From Adineta steineri (Eukaryota; Rotifera; Eurotatoria; Adinetida; Adinetidae): a DNA stretch of 64,000 nt. The position numbers and the translations under genes were made by a program. Positions 19,960 through 32,421 of this stretch are shown one piece after another. Each line of letters opens with the position of its first letter. Positions within the stretch are counted from its first letter, which is position 1. A model generated the notes under the pieces. The model saw only the letters and a program-made list of their open reading frames with translations, did no database searches and was not told the DNA's origin. The stretch is from NCBI GenBank assembly GCA_905250115.1, contig CAJNOI010000086.1, forward strand, positions 113,082 to 177,081, read 5' to 3'.

Positions 19960-22900
19960 TTATTGTAATGTAACTTGAAAAGTTTTGATTTGCATAGGAT
20001 TAAGTGTCACTATTGTACTTTTTAATGGACTGGAATCTAAAATATAGAAAAATATACATATGAATTAAGTATAAACTTTTCTCTGTTACATACCTTTTGA
20101 TTTCCAATAAGATGATTCATTGTTATCTGTTTTCCAAACAAGACGATTCATTTGATTCAAAGGTAAATTACCTGTGAGATTTAACTCAACAAAATCAGTA
20201 ATATTACCAAATACATTAAATAAACTTTGTAAATCAATTTGAACTGGTCTTGATAAATTTGCATCTTCTTTTAATTCAAAAAAATGTTCAAGTCGTATAA
20301 GAAATACTTTTGATGTCAATTGATCAAAAGTTAATAAATGAATATTAGTTGGTAATGGTTGACTTCCATTCAAAGCTGACCATGTTTGACGATAATTAAT
20401 TGAATAATTAACATAGGACATGTTCGGTAATGCATAAGTCTTTAGTGGATTCATAAAAAGACGTTGAGCAGCAATACGATGATGAAGAGCACTAAATTCT
20501 GGTGGTTCAACAATGAGAAAATGTTTACCACGAACGACAAGACCTTGCCCATAAGCTGTTTCATTCATTGGTTCAGCAACACCTTGGCGATCATCATAAA
20601 GTGTACGACGATGTACCATAAGTTCAATCGATCCATCACGCATACTTGAACCACCTTGAGATCGATCTAAGAGAAAAAAAATTGAGAAATTTTATTTCAA
20701 AAAAATTTCTACCTGTAAGTATTGTCATTTGTCTTTGATTATCTTTAATCCAAATTCGACTTGCAACTGGATAATAATTTCCACTCACATTTTCATAGAC
20801 TGTATAATTATAGGATGATCGAAAATCTCTTTGACGTTCAATCATTTCACGTCCATTAGCATCGGTATAAAACAATCCATTACTTGGTATATTTGTATCA
20901 TATCGCATGATTATTTCTTTACCAATATGATCTTCAATAGGTATTGGTCCAACAATCCATTCATTTTCAATTGTTTGTCCTTGATCGTAAAGACTAATCT
21001 CTTGACTAGCCCATTGATTGTAAATAATCAATGCTGTTTGAACTTCATCCGTATAAGTACATGTTCTAATTGATATGAAATATTTTGATGAAGAATATAG
21101 AATATGAATACTTACATATTTCGAGAACTGCTTACTGGAAATGTACTGGGTGTTAATGGACGAAAGCAATAAGCACCTGATGCTTGAAATTCTGGAGCAG
21201 AATTATTACCGGGAAAACCTAAAATCATATAGATAATCAAAAATTACTAAATACTATATTTATGATCCGTTAAACATAATTACTCGTATACCAATATAGA
21301 CCATGAGCAGAGAATGGTATTTCAAAATTTCTATCACGGTTAACAATTTTATTTAGATTGCCTTTTTCATCCAATTCAATTCGAAGATGCTATATAAAAC
21401 AAAGAAATATCTACAAATTACTGGGAATCGACAAGTTCAGTAAAGATCTATTATTTCTCACGAGACGCTATAGATGTTTACTGAACCGTGTCGATCAGTT
21501 CTTTGAACTCTCTTCCTATTAATTACTTGATTTTGAAGTATACAAGCTTGATTCTTTGTCACTCTCGTTGGTAATTTGGTTTCCTTTGTCATATGAGCTA
21601 ATTGAAGGCAATAGATTAGACAGATAAATAATTAATCTTTACTTTTAGCTTCGAAATAATAGGTATTAAAAGCAAGAGGTTGTATAGGTGTTCGAAATAA
21701 TAATTCATATTCAGCTGAACTTGTTCGTCCAGGAATATTTCTTGTTGGTGAAGAAATTGGAATAAGCTATACAATCAAAAAAAAAACAAGGGATATTAAT
21801 ATAAATAAAATTTCTAGTAAATCTTACCGTAGTTGCAATAATTTCACCAGTTGGACTATGAATCGTATAATTTTTTGTTACTGGTACACGAACTATATCT
21901 TCAATGAGTTGAATGGTTGGATTCCAAATTGTTAATGTAAACTATTCAATATTTTATCCATAAAATGAGTTTCAAATAATAATCTCACTTACATTATCTT
22001 GTCCTTCAATTGTTAAACACTCGCTAATATTTGAAAATTGACAAAGATATTGTGTTGGAACTGGTAATGATTGAGTATTTTTTGATAATAATTTTTTATA
22101 AGCTTCATTAATAACATACTAGAATAAAACAATGATAATTGAATTTTTCAGATTCTTTCACATACCAATGCTGAATCAATGCCTTGTGCTAATCGTTGAG
22201 CATAATCATCAGCAACATGTTGTTTTTCTGTTCCACTAACTGCATCATGATGTTGAGCAATACCCATTGCTTCACCTATATTTATTTAATTATATAAAAG
22301 AGAAAATCAGTTTGTTTTCCCGTCTGTTTCATACTTAAAGGAAAAATTCCGTGACGTAGTGTAGCATTTGAAAATGCATTCAATTGTCGTGTTACTTGAA
22401 GAATATTATTTGAATAACGTTCAAAACGTTTCAATGCTGGCCGTGAAGTAAAATATCCAGTCCAAGATCCATGTTGATTCCATGCTATTGGAAAAAAATC
22501 ATCAGTTTTTGTTATCCAAGTTCGATTGGCTTTGTTTAATGCATATAAATAACATGTAGGAGTAGAATAGAATATATTAACATCACTTCCATTCGTTTGC
22601 TAAAAAGAATTTATATTGATCTTATATTAAACTCATTATTTAATCTTACCTGAGCATTGACATATTTGATTAATTTATCTAAATTCTTATACCATTCATC
22701 GGCATTTTCATACTGAAAATCACTACCCATTGTCATCATTATATGATTTGTTGTATAACTATCAGCTTGATTATGTGCTGCATCGATAAATGCTTGAACT
22801 CGTTCTGGTATATTATAATCATGCAATTTTGGATCATCCTATGGATTATAAATAGTATAAGATAAATAAATGAATATCAACTGACTTTCATCGGTTCATC

Positions 22901-23569
22901 ATGACATAAATAATCGAAACAAAAAGAATCGGGTGCATTATAAGTTCTCGGTATTACACCAGTAAAAAGCCAACTTTGTTCATCTAGATTAGAACTTCCT
23001 TTCCAAATCATTTCCATTCTTTTTGTTTGAGCTCGTTGAATATGATCTTGAAAATCTATTCGTCCAAAAAATAATCCATCAAAACCCATCTATAAAATAT
23101 ATATTTTATATAGAAACAAATGTTTTGATTTTAACTAATTAACCTGTGCAAATAATGATGCCACTTCTCGTGAATGACCAAATGGATCAATCTGCCAACC
23201 GAGTTTTGGCCGACCACATTCTCCAAATTGATCACGTAGAAATTCTGCACCTAAACTATGTTGATCAATAATTGAATTGTAATGTGTAACACCTTCATCA
23301 TTCATTGACCATCCACCCGAAATAAACTCTAGACGACCTGTTGTAATAAATGAATATCAAAATCTCAATTTAAAAATTTTGCGGTATTTATTTACCTTGG
23401 TTAACAAGTTCTCTCACTGTATTACGCATTTCATCAGTTTGTTGCATCCACCAACGCCAAAAAAAGGCTATTTCAACATAAACAAAACGACGATCAGGAT
23501 TTTCAACGAGTGATTCAATGACTGAATCGAGAATATATTGAACACCAGCATGTTGAATATCATTACGAG
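19960..23569 (-). CDS. Lysosomal alpha-mannosidase (GH38), N-terminus lost at assembly gap
   Basis: Fifteen exons join in frame to 926 residues: 23396-23569, 23144-23337, 22886-23089, 22650-22838, 22335-22599, 22166-22275, 21993-22118, 21828-21941, 21643-21766, 21527-21597, 21284-21389, 21116-21218, 20713-21065, 20094-20666, 19960-20036. Hallmarks of the lysosomal class in order: [42 protein letters not shown] with the nucleophile Asp, [54 protein letters not shown] and [20 protein letters not shown]. It should trim alpha-mannose from N-glycans in lysosomes. The first about 70-100 residues, with the early HxD metal motif, are missing beside the N run. Several NxS/T sites fit a secretory-pathway enzyme. 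Confidence 0.95.
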
Positions 23570-23583
23570 CTAAAATATTCCAA

Positions 23584-23593
23584 NNNNNNNNNN
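23584..23593. other. Assembly gap (10 N)
   Basis: Ten undefined bases. Coding sequence on both sides is incomplete and on opposite strands, so the true missing length is unknown and the join itself could be wrong. Confidence 0.98.
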
Positions 23594-23668
23594 AAAGTTC
23601 CTACCGAATTATTAAAGAAATTTACGGAAAGTCGTAAACAAGGAAAACCACAATTTGATTTTGAATAG
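23594..23668 (+). pseudogene. C-terminal coding tail of an unidentified gene
   Basis: Directly after the gap a + frame reads KVPTELLKKFTESRKQGKPQ and then FDFE and TAG. It looks like the end of a real protein whose body is lost in the gap. It overlaps the 3' part of the minus-strand glycosyltransferase relic. Confidence 0.4.
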
Positions 23669-23699
23669 AACTTTATCGATTTTTTTTCTAATAAAAACA

Positions 23700-24175
23700 T
23701 AGACTTTTATATTTATCTTTAATTTATTGCATAAATATTTATCATTTAAATGAAAAATGGAATTATATGTTGAATTTATTGTAGTAAATGAAAATTTATT
23801 TAAATAATGTTTGTTATCAATATGAAAATAATCATCTTGTTTAGTATTTATCCATTGTTCCGAACAATAAATACTTATTAAATCTAAATCTTGATTAAAT
23901 TTATTCGCGAATAATCTTTTACTTTGTTCAATATAATTGACAAACACTTTCAATAGTTTTCTTCGATTCACATTGGCTAAATGGTTGTTGAATTCAACTT
24001 TCATAATGAGATAAAAATTGATAATAAGAATAAATTGTATTAATTCTACATTTAATTCCAGGTAAATGTTGGAAATGAACTAATGTTGAATAAAAATGTT
24101 CATCAGACACAAAACTTCCATTTCGAAATTTCCAAAATTCTATCGATAATGAATCAAGGATGTTTTTATTGGTTT
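23700..24175 (-). pseudogene. Core-2/I-branching-type glycosyltransferase (GT14) relic
   Basis: Minus-strand fragments match the C-terminal half of beta-1,6-N-acetylglucosaminyltransferases. SDEHFYSTLVHFQHLPG near 24120-24070 corresponds to the family's SPDEHFWATL-type motif, and SKRLFANKFNQDLDLISIYC near 23900 to its FANKFD...C segment. They lie in different frames with a TGA between them, and the Cys-containing link must be read through a further shift, so the gene is broken. The N-terminal half was not found upstream, where a GPCR relic on the other strand begins. Confidence 0.65.
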
Positions 24176-24214
24176 TATATCGAATTAATTGGCATTAATA
24201 ACATTTTCTCATAA

Positions 24215-24864
24215 TGAAAGACGAATGACTGGCAGTGGAATATATTTATTAATTTTATCTATTGTTAATCAATTGAATATTTATCGAAATTATGTCCATG
24301 AATTAGTGATTGGTCAGCATCATTTGTAACAATTGAACGTGCATGGACAATTTTTCGAGTTCATGAATTTCTTTTTCAAAGATTAATTCAAGATTTATTA
24401 GTTCATGAAAATAATCGAGAATGGTGTATGATTTCATTTGATCGTTACAATGGATTTTAAGTCTATAATGTAACAATTAATATACTGAATATTATTCTAC
24501 CATTCTTATGTGATTTTATTGGTGCTTCATATATTCTAATTAAATTATCTTTAATGCGTTTACGTTTACAACAAAAACGAACATTCTTAATGATATTTTA
24601 TAGTGAGTTTGTTAAACATAAACATTTGTTAATGTCACCGTTACTTTTGATCTTATTGAATTTACCACGTTTATTATTTTTATTTATATTTACATGTTTT
24701 GATTCATCATTGGAGTGGCAAAAATATTTATTAATTACGATTTTTTTTTTTTTTTCGTTTATGCCAAGATTTTTAACATTATTTCTATTCGTACTAACAT
24801 CATCCTTGTATAGAAACGAACTGAAACTTTTTTTGAACAACTGTCTACGCCGTTTTTATCGATA
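24215..24864 (+). pseudogene. GPCR relic
   Basis: The + strand holds scattered pieces of a seven-TM receptor: MTGSGIYLLILSIVNQL (TM2-like), SASFVTIERAWTIF (TM3 end with ER in place of DR), then a clean frame from 24475 with TMs NILNIILPFLCDFIGASYIL, LLLILLNLPRLLFLFIFTCF and FMPRFLTLFLFVLTSSLY, ending in TAA at 24864. Several stops and frame changes interrupt the first half. It is a third GPCR subtype, different from the ERH and SSPC groups nearby. Confidence 0.65.
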
Positions 24865-24881
24865 AAGATTTTATCGTTATA

Positions 24882-24940
24882 TCAGGGTTGAGGGAGAATC
24901 AACTTCGATTGTACTCATACCTACACCTACACCCTTGACA
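24882..24940. repeat. Degenerate telomere-like hairpin element
   Basis: Left arm ATCAGGGTTGAGGGAGAATC; right arm ACCTACACCTACACCCTTGA. Only the outer part pairs. Confidence 0.5.
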
Positions 24941-25139
24941 AACTAGTTTTTCTTTCTTTTTGACCTTCCTTTAAAGTAGCATTTTGCCATTGTCATTTTT
25001 TTTGCATCAATAAACAAACGAAAAAAATATAAACATATATTCTGTATGAAAACATTTTTCTGAAATTTTATATTTAATTATTTCCAAATATTTTCTCTCC
25101 AACTAAGTATTTATCTCACCTCTACAATATGTTCATACA

Positions 25140-25395
25140 AGAAACTTATTTCTTATACCAGTAAGTATAGTATATACATTTATATTTGCATCATTATATT
25201 GGCAACAATCAGGTTTATATTCTGATAATGGAATATCGACACTTCGGGTAGATATTCAACTTCTTATTGTTAAACTTGCAATTTTTTTTAATTAGACACC
25301 TTTTCGTATTATGGGATGTGTATTATTAATATCAATATTTTTAAGTTCATTAATGATTATACTTATTTATCTTAAAGACCATCTGTGGTAAGTAT
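25140..25395 (+). pseudogene. Possible relic of a membrane protein
   Basis: Two hydrophobic exon-like pieces, YTFIFASLYWQQSGLYSDNG and, after a TTTTAATTAG acceptor, FRIMGCVLLISIFLSSLMII ending before a GTAAGT. No start and no family match; might belong to a decayed receptor. Confidence 0.3.
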
Positions 25396-27100
25396 GAATT
25401 TTCTTAACGAGAAATGCATAATTTTCAAGAAGAAAGCAGATGTCCCACAGATAGCACTGACTATTCTTTCTCAAACTGAAGACTGTTTCTGACAGAAATG
25501 AACTATTTCTATTTATATTATTTGTTTCCTTTTGTGTTGATAACATGACACAGTGTGAGAAGTCTGATTAGTTATTTTTAATCCATTTCTTTTTACCGTA
25601 TATGACTTTCTACTATAGAGTCAACAATTTTCTCGTGCATTGTTGTGTTCTTTTACTTACTGGTGAAGATAGGCCGATTAGCTGTTTTAATGTCTTTTGT
25701 TGTGACAGTGAATTTTTTTTGTGAACGTTTTTCTCCTGTCTTAACTCAAATTAAGTTTTGAGTGAGTTTTACTGACAAAATATAGTTTTCGATTAGTTTT
25801 GCTTTTAATACATTGTGCCATCCACTAAGTATGTTTGATTAATGCGTTGACCGACTTTTATTGATGAAACAGACTTCTGATTATTTTTATTTTTTTTCAC
25901 AATCTATGTCATGGTTTGAGAATAAGCCGATTCATCTTTTCAGTAAGCTTTTCTATTAATAAAGACTTCTATCATTTTTTATCTTTAAAGTAATCTGATT
26001 TATGTCGTTGGGATTACTCTTACTAATGAAATACACTGCTGAATGTTCATCCTGTTTGTTAACTGCACTTAATTAATGAAAATAGTAGGTAAAACACTGT
26101 GCACAACTTCTATCAGTAATACATGGAATTTGAAATTCTCAACTTTCACAAGTGTATCTATTTTATCCGAATACCATTTGTGTATACGATATACTTCTTT
26201 CGTCTTCCTCTTATTGGCAAGTGCTATTATCGGATTATAAACCCTCGATCGATTCTTTAATTAATTTTTCTTATCTAAATATAGATCTAGTCACAACAGT
26301 TTATACAATAATTTGAATACCCCGAGAAATTTCACCATAAATTTGGAAAATACAATATAAAGGAAGAAAATACTGAATATCCGTCACCTTAAGATCCGTC
26401 TTGCATTCTATCTAATAAAGTATATTTATATCGACAAATATTAATAATGTGTCTCTCTCCAATGAGGATAATATTATCTAAAGCTAGAAATTTAGGATGA
26501 GATACAAGAGTTAATTTTTTCCCTAGAATACTGAACCGATCAGTAGTCCTGTCATATATGTTCAAATCTACGTTATTGTGTGTTTTTGTCAAGATTTTCT
26601 CATTGTTGTACTTCTATTCGAAGAGAACTGGAATCAGTTTTTTTGTGTCTCAAGTCACTTGAAAGTTTATAGTCCCTGTTCAAAACTCGCAAAGATCACA
26701 GTTTATTTTATCAATATATCATCATTTTCCTTCTGTTCTTGTTTGCCTCTTCTCATTTTTCTCTCACAATAAGAGATTAAGACTTATGATAGATAATTAC
26801 CTTTTGAAATATGCAGCCACTTACTAAGCTCTTGTTTTTCTATACTCATGAGCATAAAAAACTCCCCTTACATTATTTTCTCTGCACGGATAACAGTGTT
26901 CTGGGAAGAAGTTATGTGATATTATTTGTATTATATTCATTATTATCTTTAGTGATGGATTTTTCAGCATATTTGTTTTAATATATACTTTTTCTAGCGT
27001 ATGAATCGTGATCATTAAACGAATATTTTTATTCTTTTATCTTTTGACCAGAAAAAAAACGCTCTAACTAATATAAGAAAGACACACTTATGATATATCG
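25396..27100. other. Long AT-rich intergenic region
   Basis: No frame here looks like a protein. Between about 25440 and 26050 vaguely similar phrases recur (CTGATTAGTTTT, GACTTCTGATTATTTTT, AAGTAATCTGATT), perhaps an eroded tandem repeat. Confidence 0.45.
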
Positions 27101-27395
27101 AATTCTATTTATAACGTAAATGCACTTTCATAAGTTTTTGATCATTTATTACAAACGCAATAAATAACGTCTTTACTGGGGGTTAGCAAAATATTAAATG
27201 TTCTTTTTAACTTATCATTCTTTATAAATGCGATAAATAACATCTTTACTGGAGGTTAGCAATATATTAAAAGTTTTTTCTAAATTTATTATTCCTTAGA
27301 AACGCGATGAATGACGTCTTTGCTGGAGGTTAGTAACATATTAAAATTTGTTTTTCAATTTATCATTTTCTATAAATGCGATGGATGTCAACTAG
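27101..27395 (+). repeat. 73-74 bp tandem repeat (about 3 units)
   Basis: Units beginning GCAATAAATAACGTCTTTAC.., GCGATAAATAACATCTTTAC.. and GCGATGAATGACGTCTTTGC.. start at 27157, 27230 and 27304, with a fourth partial start at 27378. Each contains CTGGRGGTTAGYAA. Spacing is 73, 74 and 74 bp with about 10-15% divergence. Confidence 0.85.
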
Positions 27396-28241
27396 ATATG
27401 GCACCTTATTTTTTATTTTGTCGACGCTTTTGTAGACTGTGGAGTTTTATGAGTATTACACATACATTTAAGACAGTTATAAGCACAAAAGAGAAAATTC
27501 TCTGTAGCTTTAGAATTTGCAGTATAAATATAAGATCAAACGACGCTACTATGAAGTGTTAAACGAAAAAGTAAATGTGTCGTTTGTTTTTCGCTAAGGA
27601 AATAAATATACTGTTTTTTTCGTGATTCGTGAAATATTACATTTGTTTGTTGCAGTTAGTTATGATTCTTAAAAACAATTTTCCTCAATGTTTCTTATAT
27701 GAAATCTATCATGAACCCCTACCAATTTCTAAGATTATAACATAGTGTAATACATCAATCGATTTAATCAGTTATATCGCGCAGCTACAATCATACTGTG
27801 ACCTTTCAGTGACATAACTAATTTGTACATATACCTAGTATAATACTTCAATATAGTTATAACAAAGCAAAATTGTTTCAGATGTTGTTTTCCATGAAAC
27901 GGATAACAAAGATTTTACTTGACTTACTTTCCACTCTCACATGAACTTTACCTTTTGTTTTCAGTCATGCGCAACGTGCAGATTTTCCCTGAAATTTCAT
28001 ATAGTAAATGATAAAGAGAAAAAAAACTTTTATTTTATTATTTTTAAAACATAACTGCTATCGTTTTTTTTTCGCGCTTCGTTTATATTATAAATCCTAT
28101 TACTTAACTACTCGAAAAACTAGAAAAAAAAAATGTCGTAGATTTAGAAAGTTGCCGAGAATGGTACGAATAAATATTATAACTTTGTATCTTGTATATT
28201 GTGCTTAAAGAATAATTTTGGTTGATTGAGTCATTAATTCA
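27396..28241. other. AT-rich intergenic region upstream of a GPCR
   Basis: No feature supported. An upstream exon or 5' UTR of the next gene may lie here, since a TTTTCAG acceptor sits at 28255-28261. Confidence 0.45.
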
Positions 28242-28289
28242 TTGTCTATCTTCATTTTCAGATACTATCAGACACACATAATAGTTTCA

Positions 28290-29261
28290 ATGGCAATCTC
28301 TCTTATTGTTCAGTCTTGGCTCCTTCAAGTTTTCCAAATTCCATCTATTCTATTCGGTATTTTTACCCTCTACTACTTACTGATGGATCCGGCACTTCGA
28401 AAAGCACTTCACAATCATGTTATTATTGCCATTGTCTTTGTTGGTCTTATCTTGCAATTTATCGATGTTTCGGCGCTCGCTTACTACTGGCGTACCGGCA
28501 CTGTATTAGTATCCACAAGAGCCTTTTGCTTTGCGTGGCTTTCCATTCATACCATTGGGCTTATAGGAACAACAATTCTAGTGGCTTGGGGATCGGTTGA
28601 ACGTCATATTCTTATCTTTCATCCAAATTTGATTCGTACAAAAACAAAGCGATTTTTTTTTCATTATCTCCCATTGGTAATATGCATGATGTTTCCTGGC
28701 GTATTTTATATTACTATGCTCTTCATTGTACCTTGTTCTACTACAGTGAGCTACAATAAGGTAAGCTGTGGTTTGTACGCCTGTATTGCTGTTAACCCGT
28801 CAATTGCATTGTATGATAGTGTGGTGAATTATATCATTCCTCCATTTATCATTGTGATATTCAGTGTGGCCCTTATTATACGTGTGTTGGCTAGCAAATG
28901 CCGTGCTCGTCAACGAATTGAATGGCGTAATTATAGAAAAATGGCTATCCAATTATTATCAATATCTTTTCTCTACATGTTTCTATATTGCCCGACAATT
29001 TTCTTATATGCCACTTATGTGGCCGGTTTACTGCCATATATAACAGCTACCGGTTACTATTCTGATCTCAACTATTTTGGTTACTTTGCTGTAACGTTGA
29101 CTCCTTTAATATGTGCTCTCTCAATGCCTGAACTTCGAACGAAATTTAAAATATGTTTTCCATGCTGCCGGAGATGTCGTGCTGCTGTTGGTCCACAAGC
29201 ATTGATGATGACTCGTCCAATAGCTGGTCCAACAGCTGCAATAGCAGCAATTACTAAATAA
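28290..29261 (+). CDS. Rhodopsin-like GPCR (ERH-motif subgroup)
   Basis: From the ATG at 28290 the frame gives 323 residues with seven hydrophobic segments. It is clearly related to the receptor at 13.2-14.1 kb: PALRKALHNHVI versus KALRSAPHNYVI, GSVERHILIFHPNLI versus ASFERHLLIFHFNLL, and WRNYRKMAIQLLSISFLYMF versus WRKYRLMIFQLVSISCLYLL. TM3 therefore ends in ERH, not DRY. The C-tail is basic and Cys-rich (CFPCCRRCRAA), a possible palmitoylation site. TTTTCAG just upstream suggests that an earlier exon may add N-terminal residues. Confidence 0.82.
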   Translation: MAISLIVQSWLLQVFQIPSILFGIFTLYYLLMDPALRKALHNHVIIAIVFVGLILQFIDVSALAYYWRTGTVLVSTRAFCFAWLSIHTIGLIGTTILVAWGSVERHILIFHPNLIRTKTKRFFFHYLPLVICMMFPGVFYITMLFIVPCSTTVSYNKVSCGLYACIAVNPSIALYDSVVNYIIPPFIIVIFSVALIIRVLASKCRARQRIEWRNYRKMAIQLLSISFLYMFLYCPTIFLYATYVAGLLPYITATGYYSDLNYFGYFAVTLTPLICALSMPELRTKFKICFPCCRRCRAAVGPQALMMTRPIAGPTAAIAAITK

Positions 29262-30791
29262 TGACTCTAAAATTACCGTAATTAACAAAAATAAGAGCAT
29301 GATCTAATCTAAAAATATTAACAGACACTATTTTTCATCGGAAAAGGATCTCATATTATAGTTTCCCATTCTTACTTTGTTATTGTCATTGTATTGTTTC
29401 GTTCATTCGTCGTTGATCATTCTATCTCATTTGTTAATCAGGCATTTCTTTTTACTGAACATCATTTGATTTAATTTATGTTGTCTAATTATCTATATTT
29501 TATATTATATTTCAATTATTTCAGTTTAGTTATATTCAGAATTGTTTGGAAACATTTATCATTAAGTGAAGATGATTGATCAAATGTTTATTATCAATTT
29601 TTTATAAATATTATAAAACAAAATTTAACTAAAATAATTCTAACAGCATTAATAATTGGCGCACGTTTTCTTCAAATATATAATCTGGAAGAATTCTTTT
29701 TAGTGATGATTGCATATGAAGTTCAGTTCGATGTGATATTTAAAAGTTGATTTATATGAATTAATAAATGATTGAAAAAGTCTTCTTCTAATTATTAAAA
29801 GAATAAGAATATAATCTTTCTACTGAAACATTATTTAATAATATAATTTTTTAGAATATCTTTATACGAGTCAACTACAACTTTTTGACGCGATTGAAAT
29901 TTTTGTTCTTGTTGATCAATTATTTACAGGATATATTTATTTACGAAGAAGTTTTTGTTGTATTATCAAATAATCAAGTTAGAAAATTTGCTCAAGTTGT
30001 TGGATATAAAAGTAAATCTAAAAGGAAAGATACTGATCTAGTTAGAGTAACATATTTCAATCAATTTATTTTAGAAATAATAATTTTGTTTCGAAATGGC
30101 TATGTGCACCCAGACAGATATAGTGAATTAACTAGTAAATATTAAGTTATATCGTAGTTTTACTTTATTAACTCTTTATTACATTTTAAAAAAGTATTTA
30201 TTATATTTTGCAACTGCGCATATATAGAAAAAAATATAATTTAAATAAAAATCAGTTAGCTAACAAACATTTTTTTCACTGTTTTTTCATTATATTTCAT
30301 CGAAGTGCTCAAAATTCTCTCCGTTGTCAAATTGCTTGCTGAAAAAAAGAATCTTTATCTTGTTCCTTTTTCTGAGTAAATAGTACTGATGAACTACGTA
30401 TTCACTATTTAGTGTTAAATCAAAAACAAAAACAATCAGACTAACATACGGGTGTACTAAAAATGAGATTACATTAAATGGGTTCATTTAATTTATAAAT
30501 TAACTTTGTATATGTTTTAATTTCTCAATTTATACACTTATGAAAAACTATCATTAAAAGCAAAGAAAAGCGCTGAAACAATGCAATTTTCAGTATATTG
30601 TAATGAAATAAAAATTCAATTATTTAGTTCGAAGTCCAAGACAAGAACTGCTAAAAATATTTGTAAGCTGATTGATTTTAATTTAAATTAAATTTTTTTG
30701 CGTATATATGCAACTATTATATATAGTTCATACTTTTTTTGGATGTAATAAAGAGTTAATCAAGTAAAACTACTATTTAGTTAAGATATTT
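29262..30791. other. AT-rich intergenic region with possible gene debris
   Basis: Weak protein-like pieces on the + strand, such as ALIIGARFLQIYNLEEFF near 29650-29700 and a frame at 29885-30145 ending NGYVHPDRYSELTSKY, may be remains of one gene. They do not join into a model and no family was recognised. Confidence 0.3.
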
Positions 30792-30842
30792 CATCTTGAG
30801 GGTATGGGCGAGAATATAGAGACGTAGTCCACACCCTCGTTT
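30792..30842. repeat. Telomere-like hairpin element
   Basis: Left arm CATCTTGAGGGTATGGGCG, right arm GTCCACACCCTCGTTTTC; the short loop has ATATAGAGACGTA. Confidence 0.65.
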
Positions 30843-31024
30843 TCTTCATTGTGTGAATCTAATTATGATATTTAGTTTAGACTCTAGAAAATATTTTTAA
30901 GCATCAAAATCTTCTCCTTCGACTAGTCTTGTATGACGTTAATCGTAGCGTATTTAAATCTCATCTTTGACGTTTTTATTTACGTGCGTTAATATTTTAA
31001 TTATACCTTATAGATTTTACAATA

Positions 31025-31094
31025 TTAGAGGTGTGAGTGGGTGAGAGTATAAATGTTAATATAATAAAACCAACACTCGCATACACGTTCAAAT
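31025..31094. repeat. Telomere-like hairpin element
   Basis: Left arm TTAGAGGTGTGAGTGGGTG; core GTTAATATAATAAAACC; right arm ACACTCGCATACACGTTC. Confidence 0.6.
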
Positions 31095-31455
31095 CCATCA
31101 AAGACTAGAGAATCAATAGAACTGAAATTCTTGACATTAATCTGTATGATTCAGCCACTATTCATCGATTTACTCTGTCACACGATGTGGTTCTTTTGAT
31201 GTAAACAAAAATATTTTTTTTATAAATTAATGTTTAATTCATAATACCAAGTCATCATCTAATAAATGATAGAGGATGAGACACGTTGACAGGAAAGCTA
31301 AATCTATTTTGAAAAAGATTACGAGATAGTAAAGAAAATATTATTTAGTATTATATTTACGTTCTTTTCAATTTTATTTAAGATTTACACGACAAATACA
31401 ATATGTGATCACAACATAGAACAAATAATTGAAGTTCATTTTAGGCAAAAAAAAA

Positions 31456-32421
31456 TTATTGTCGAAAAATAACTTTCTTAACTTCATTTCGAAAAGTTTT
31501 TGATACAATTAAATTTGCATAACAACTAATACAGAATGGAATACCAGTAATAAATAAACATAGATATCTAATAATATTTTCAATTTGTACTTGTTGATTA
31601 CTTTTTATGTGATATTGTGTGATTTGTTGATACATAAGAAAGATTGCAAATACAAAACTAAATAAAGCATAAATAATGACATCCATAAGTAACATAAAGA
31701 TAAGTTGACGATCTTTTGCAGAAGTAGAATGAGCACGATTTTCTAGAGTTCTTCCAGTCATAGATAAATGAGGAATATCTGTAATACGACGAGCACTATT
31801 TCGAATATTCTTTATTGACCATAATCCAAGTATAATCAGTGATGAAAACGATAAAATTTGTTCGAGAAGAGAATAATAACCTCCAAATGTAGTCTCAAAA
31901 CCAGGTTGAAGAGTACAAAGGAAAGTATTAGGAGCAATTTGTACAATAGTTGAAGTAATCAATAAATGAGTATGAAATAATGACCAAAATAATGTTCCAA
32001 TACCAATACACATATAAGCAAAACGATGTGTGCTTCGTTGCCGTGTATGAGCATTTGGTGATGTAATGAAAACTCGATCAATCGAAGCTAAAACTAAATA
32101 AAATGGACTTAAACAATTGAATAAAATAGTTACATAAAGACGTAAACGACAAATAGCCAAATTGTACATAGTAAGATCAATTCTATATCCTGCAGTTACT
32201 ACCAAAGTCAGTAATGCTGTATAAATATAAAGAAAATTCATAATATTGTATGCAATAAAATAGATTGTACATGGACTTCGTCGTAGATTCTTCTGTGTAA
32301 AAACAATTAAGTTGATTATACAACTTACAGTACCTATAAACATTAAAAATGGACAACCAATTTGATATAAATATTTTTGTACTACAAGCAATTGAGAGAT
32401 TGTGTCGGTGAGTGACGACAT
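31456..32421 (-). CDS. Rhodopsin-like GPCR (FMRFamide-receptor-like)
   Basis: A single-exon frame of 321 residues with seven hydrophobic segments. TM1 is LMFIGTVSCIINLIVF, loop 1 is KNLRRSPCTIYF, TM3 ends LASIDRVFITSPN (DRV for DRY), followed by RQRST as in related receptors. The TM5 end has LGLWSIKNIRNSARRI, and the C-terminus is KTFRNEVKKVIFRQ. The Cys in TM3 (LAICRLR) and Cys in loop 2 (TFLCTLQ) could form the usual disulfide. The ligand is unknown; a peptide is plausible from the family. A degenerate copy of the TM5 end (SIKNIRSV) is seen at about 33.18 kb. Confidence 0.85.
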   Translation of the reverse strand: MSSLTDTISQLLVVQKYLYQIGCPFLMFIGTVSCIINLIVFTQKNLRRSPCTIYFIAYNIMNFLYIYTALLTLVVTAGYRIDLTMYNLAICRLRLYVTILFNCLSPFYLVLASIDRVFITSPNAHTRQRSTHRFAYMCIGIGTLFWSLFHTHLLITSTIVQIAPNTFLCTLQPGFETTFGGYYSLLEQILSFSSLIILGLWSIKNIRNSARRITDIPHLSMTGRTLENRAHSTSAKDRQLIFMLLMDVIIYALFSFVFAIFLMYQQITQYHIKSNQQVQIENIIRYLCLFITGIPFCISCYANLIVSKTFRNEVKKVIFRQ

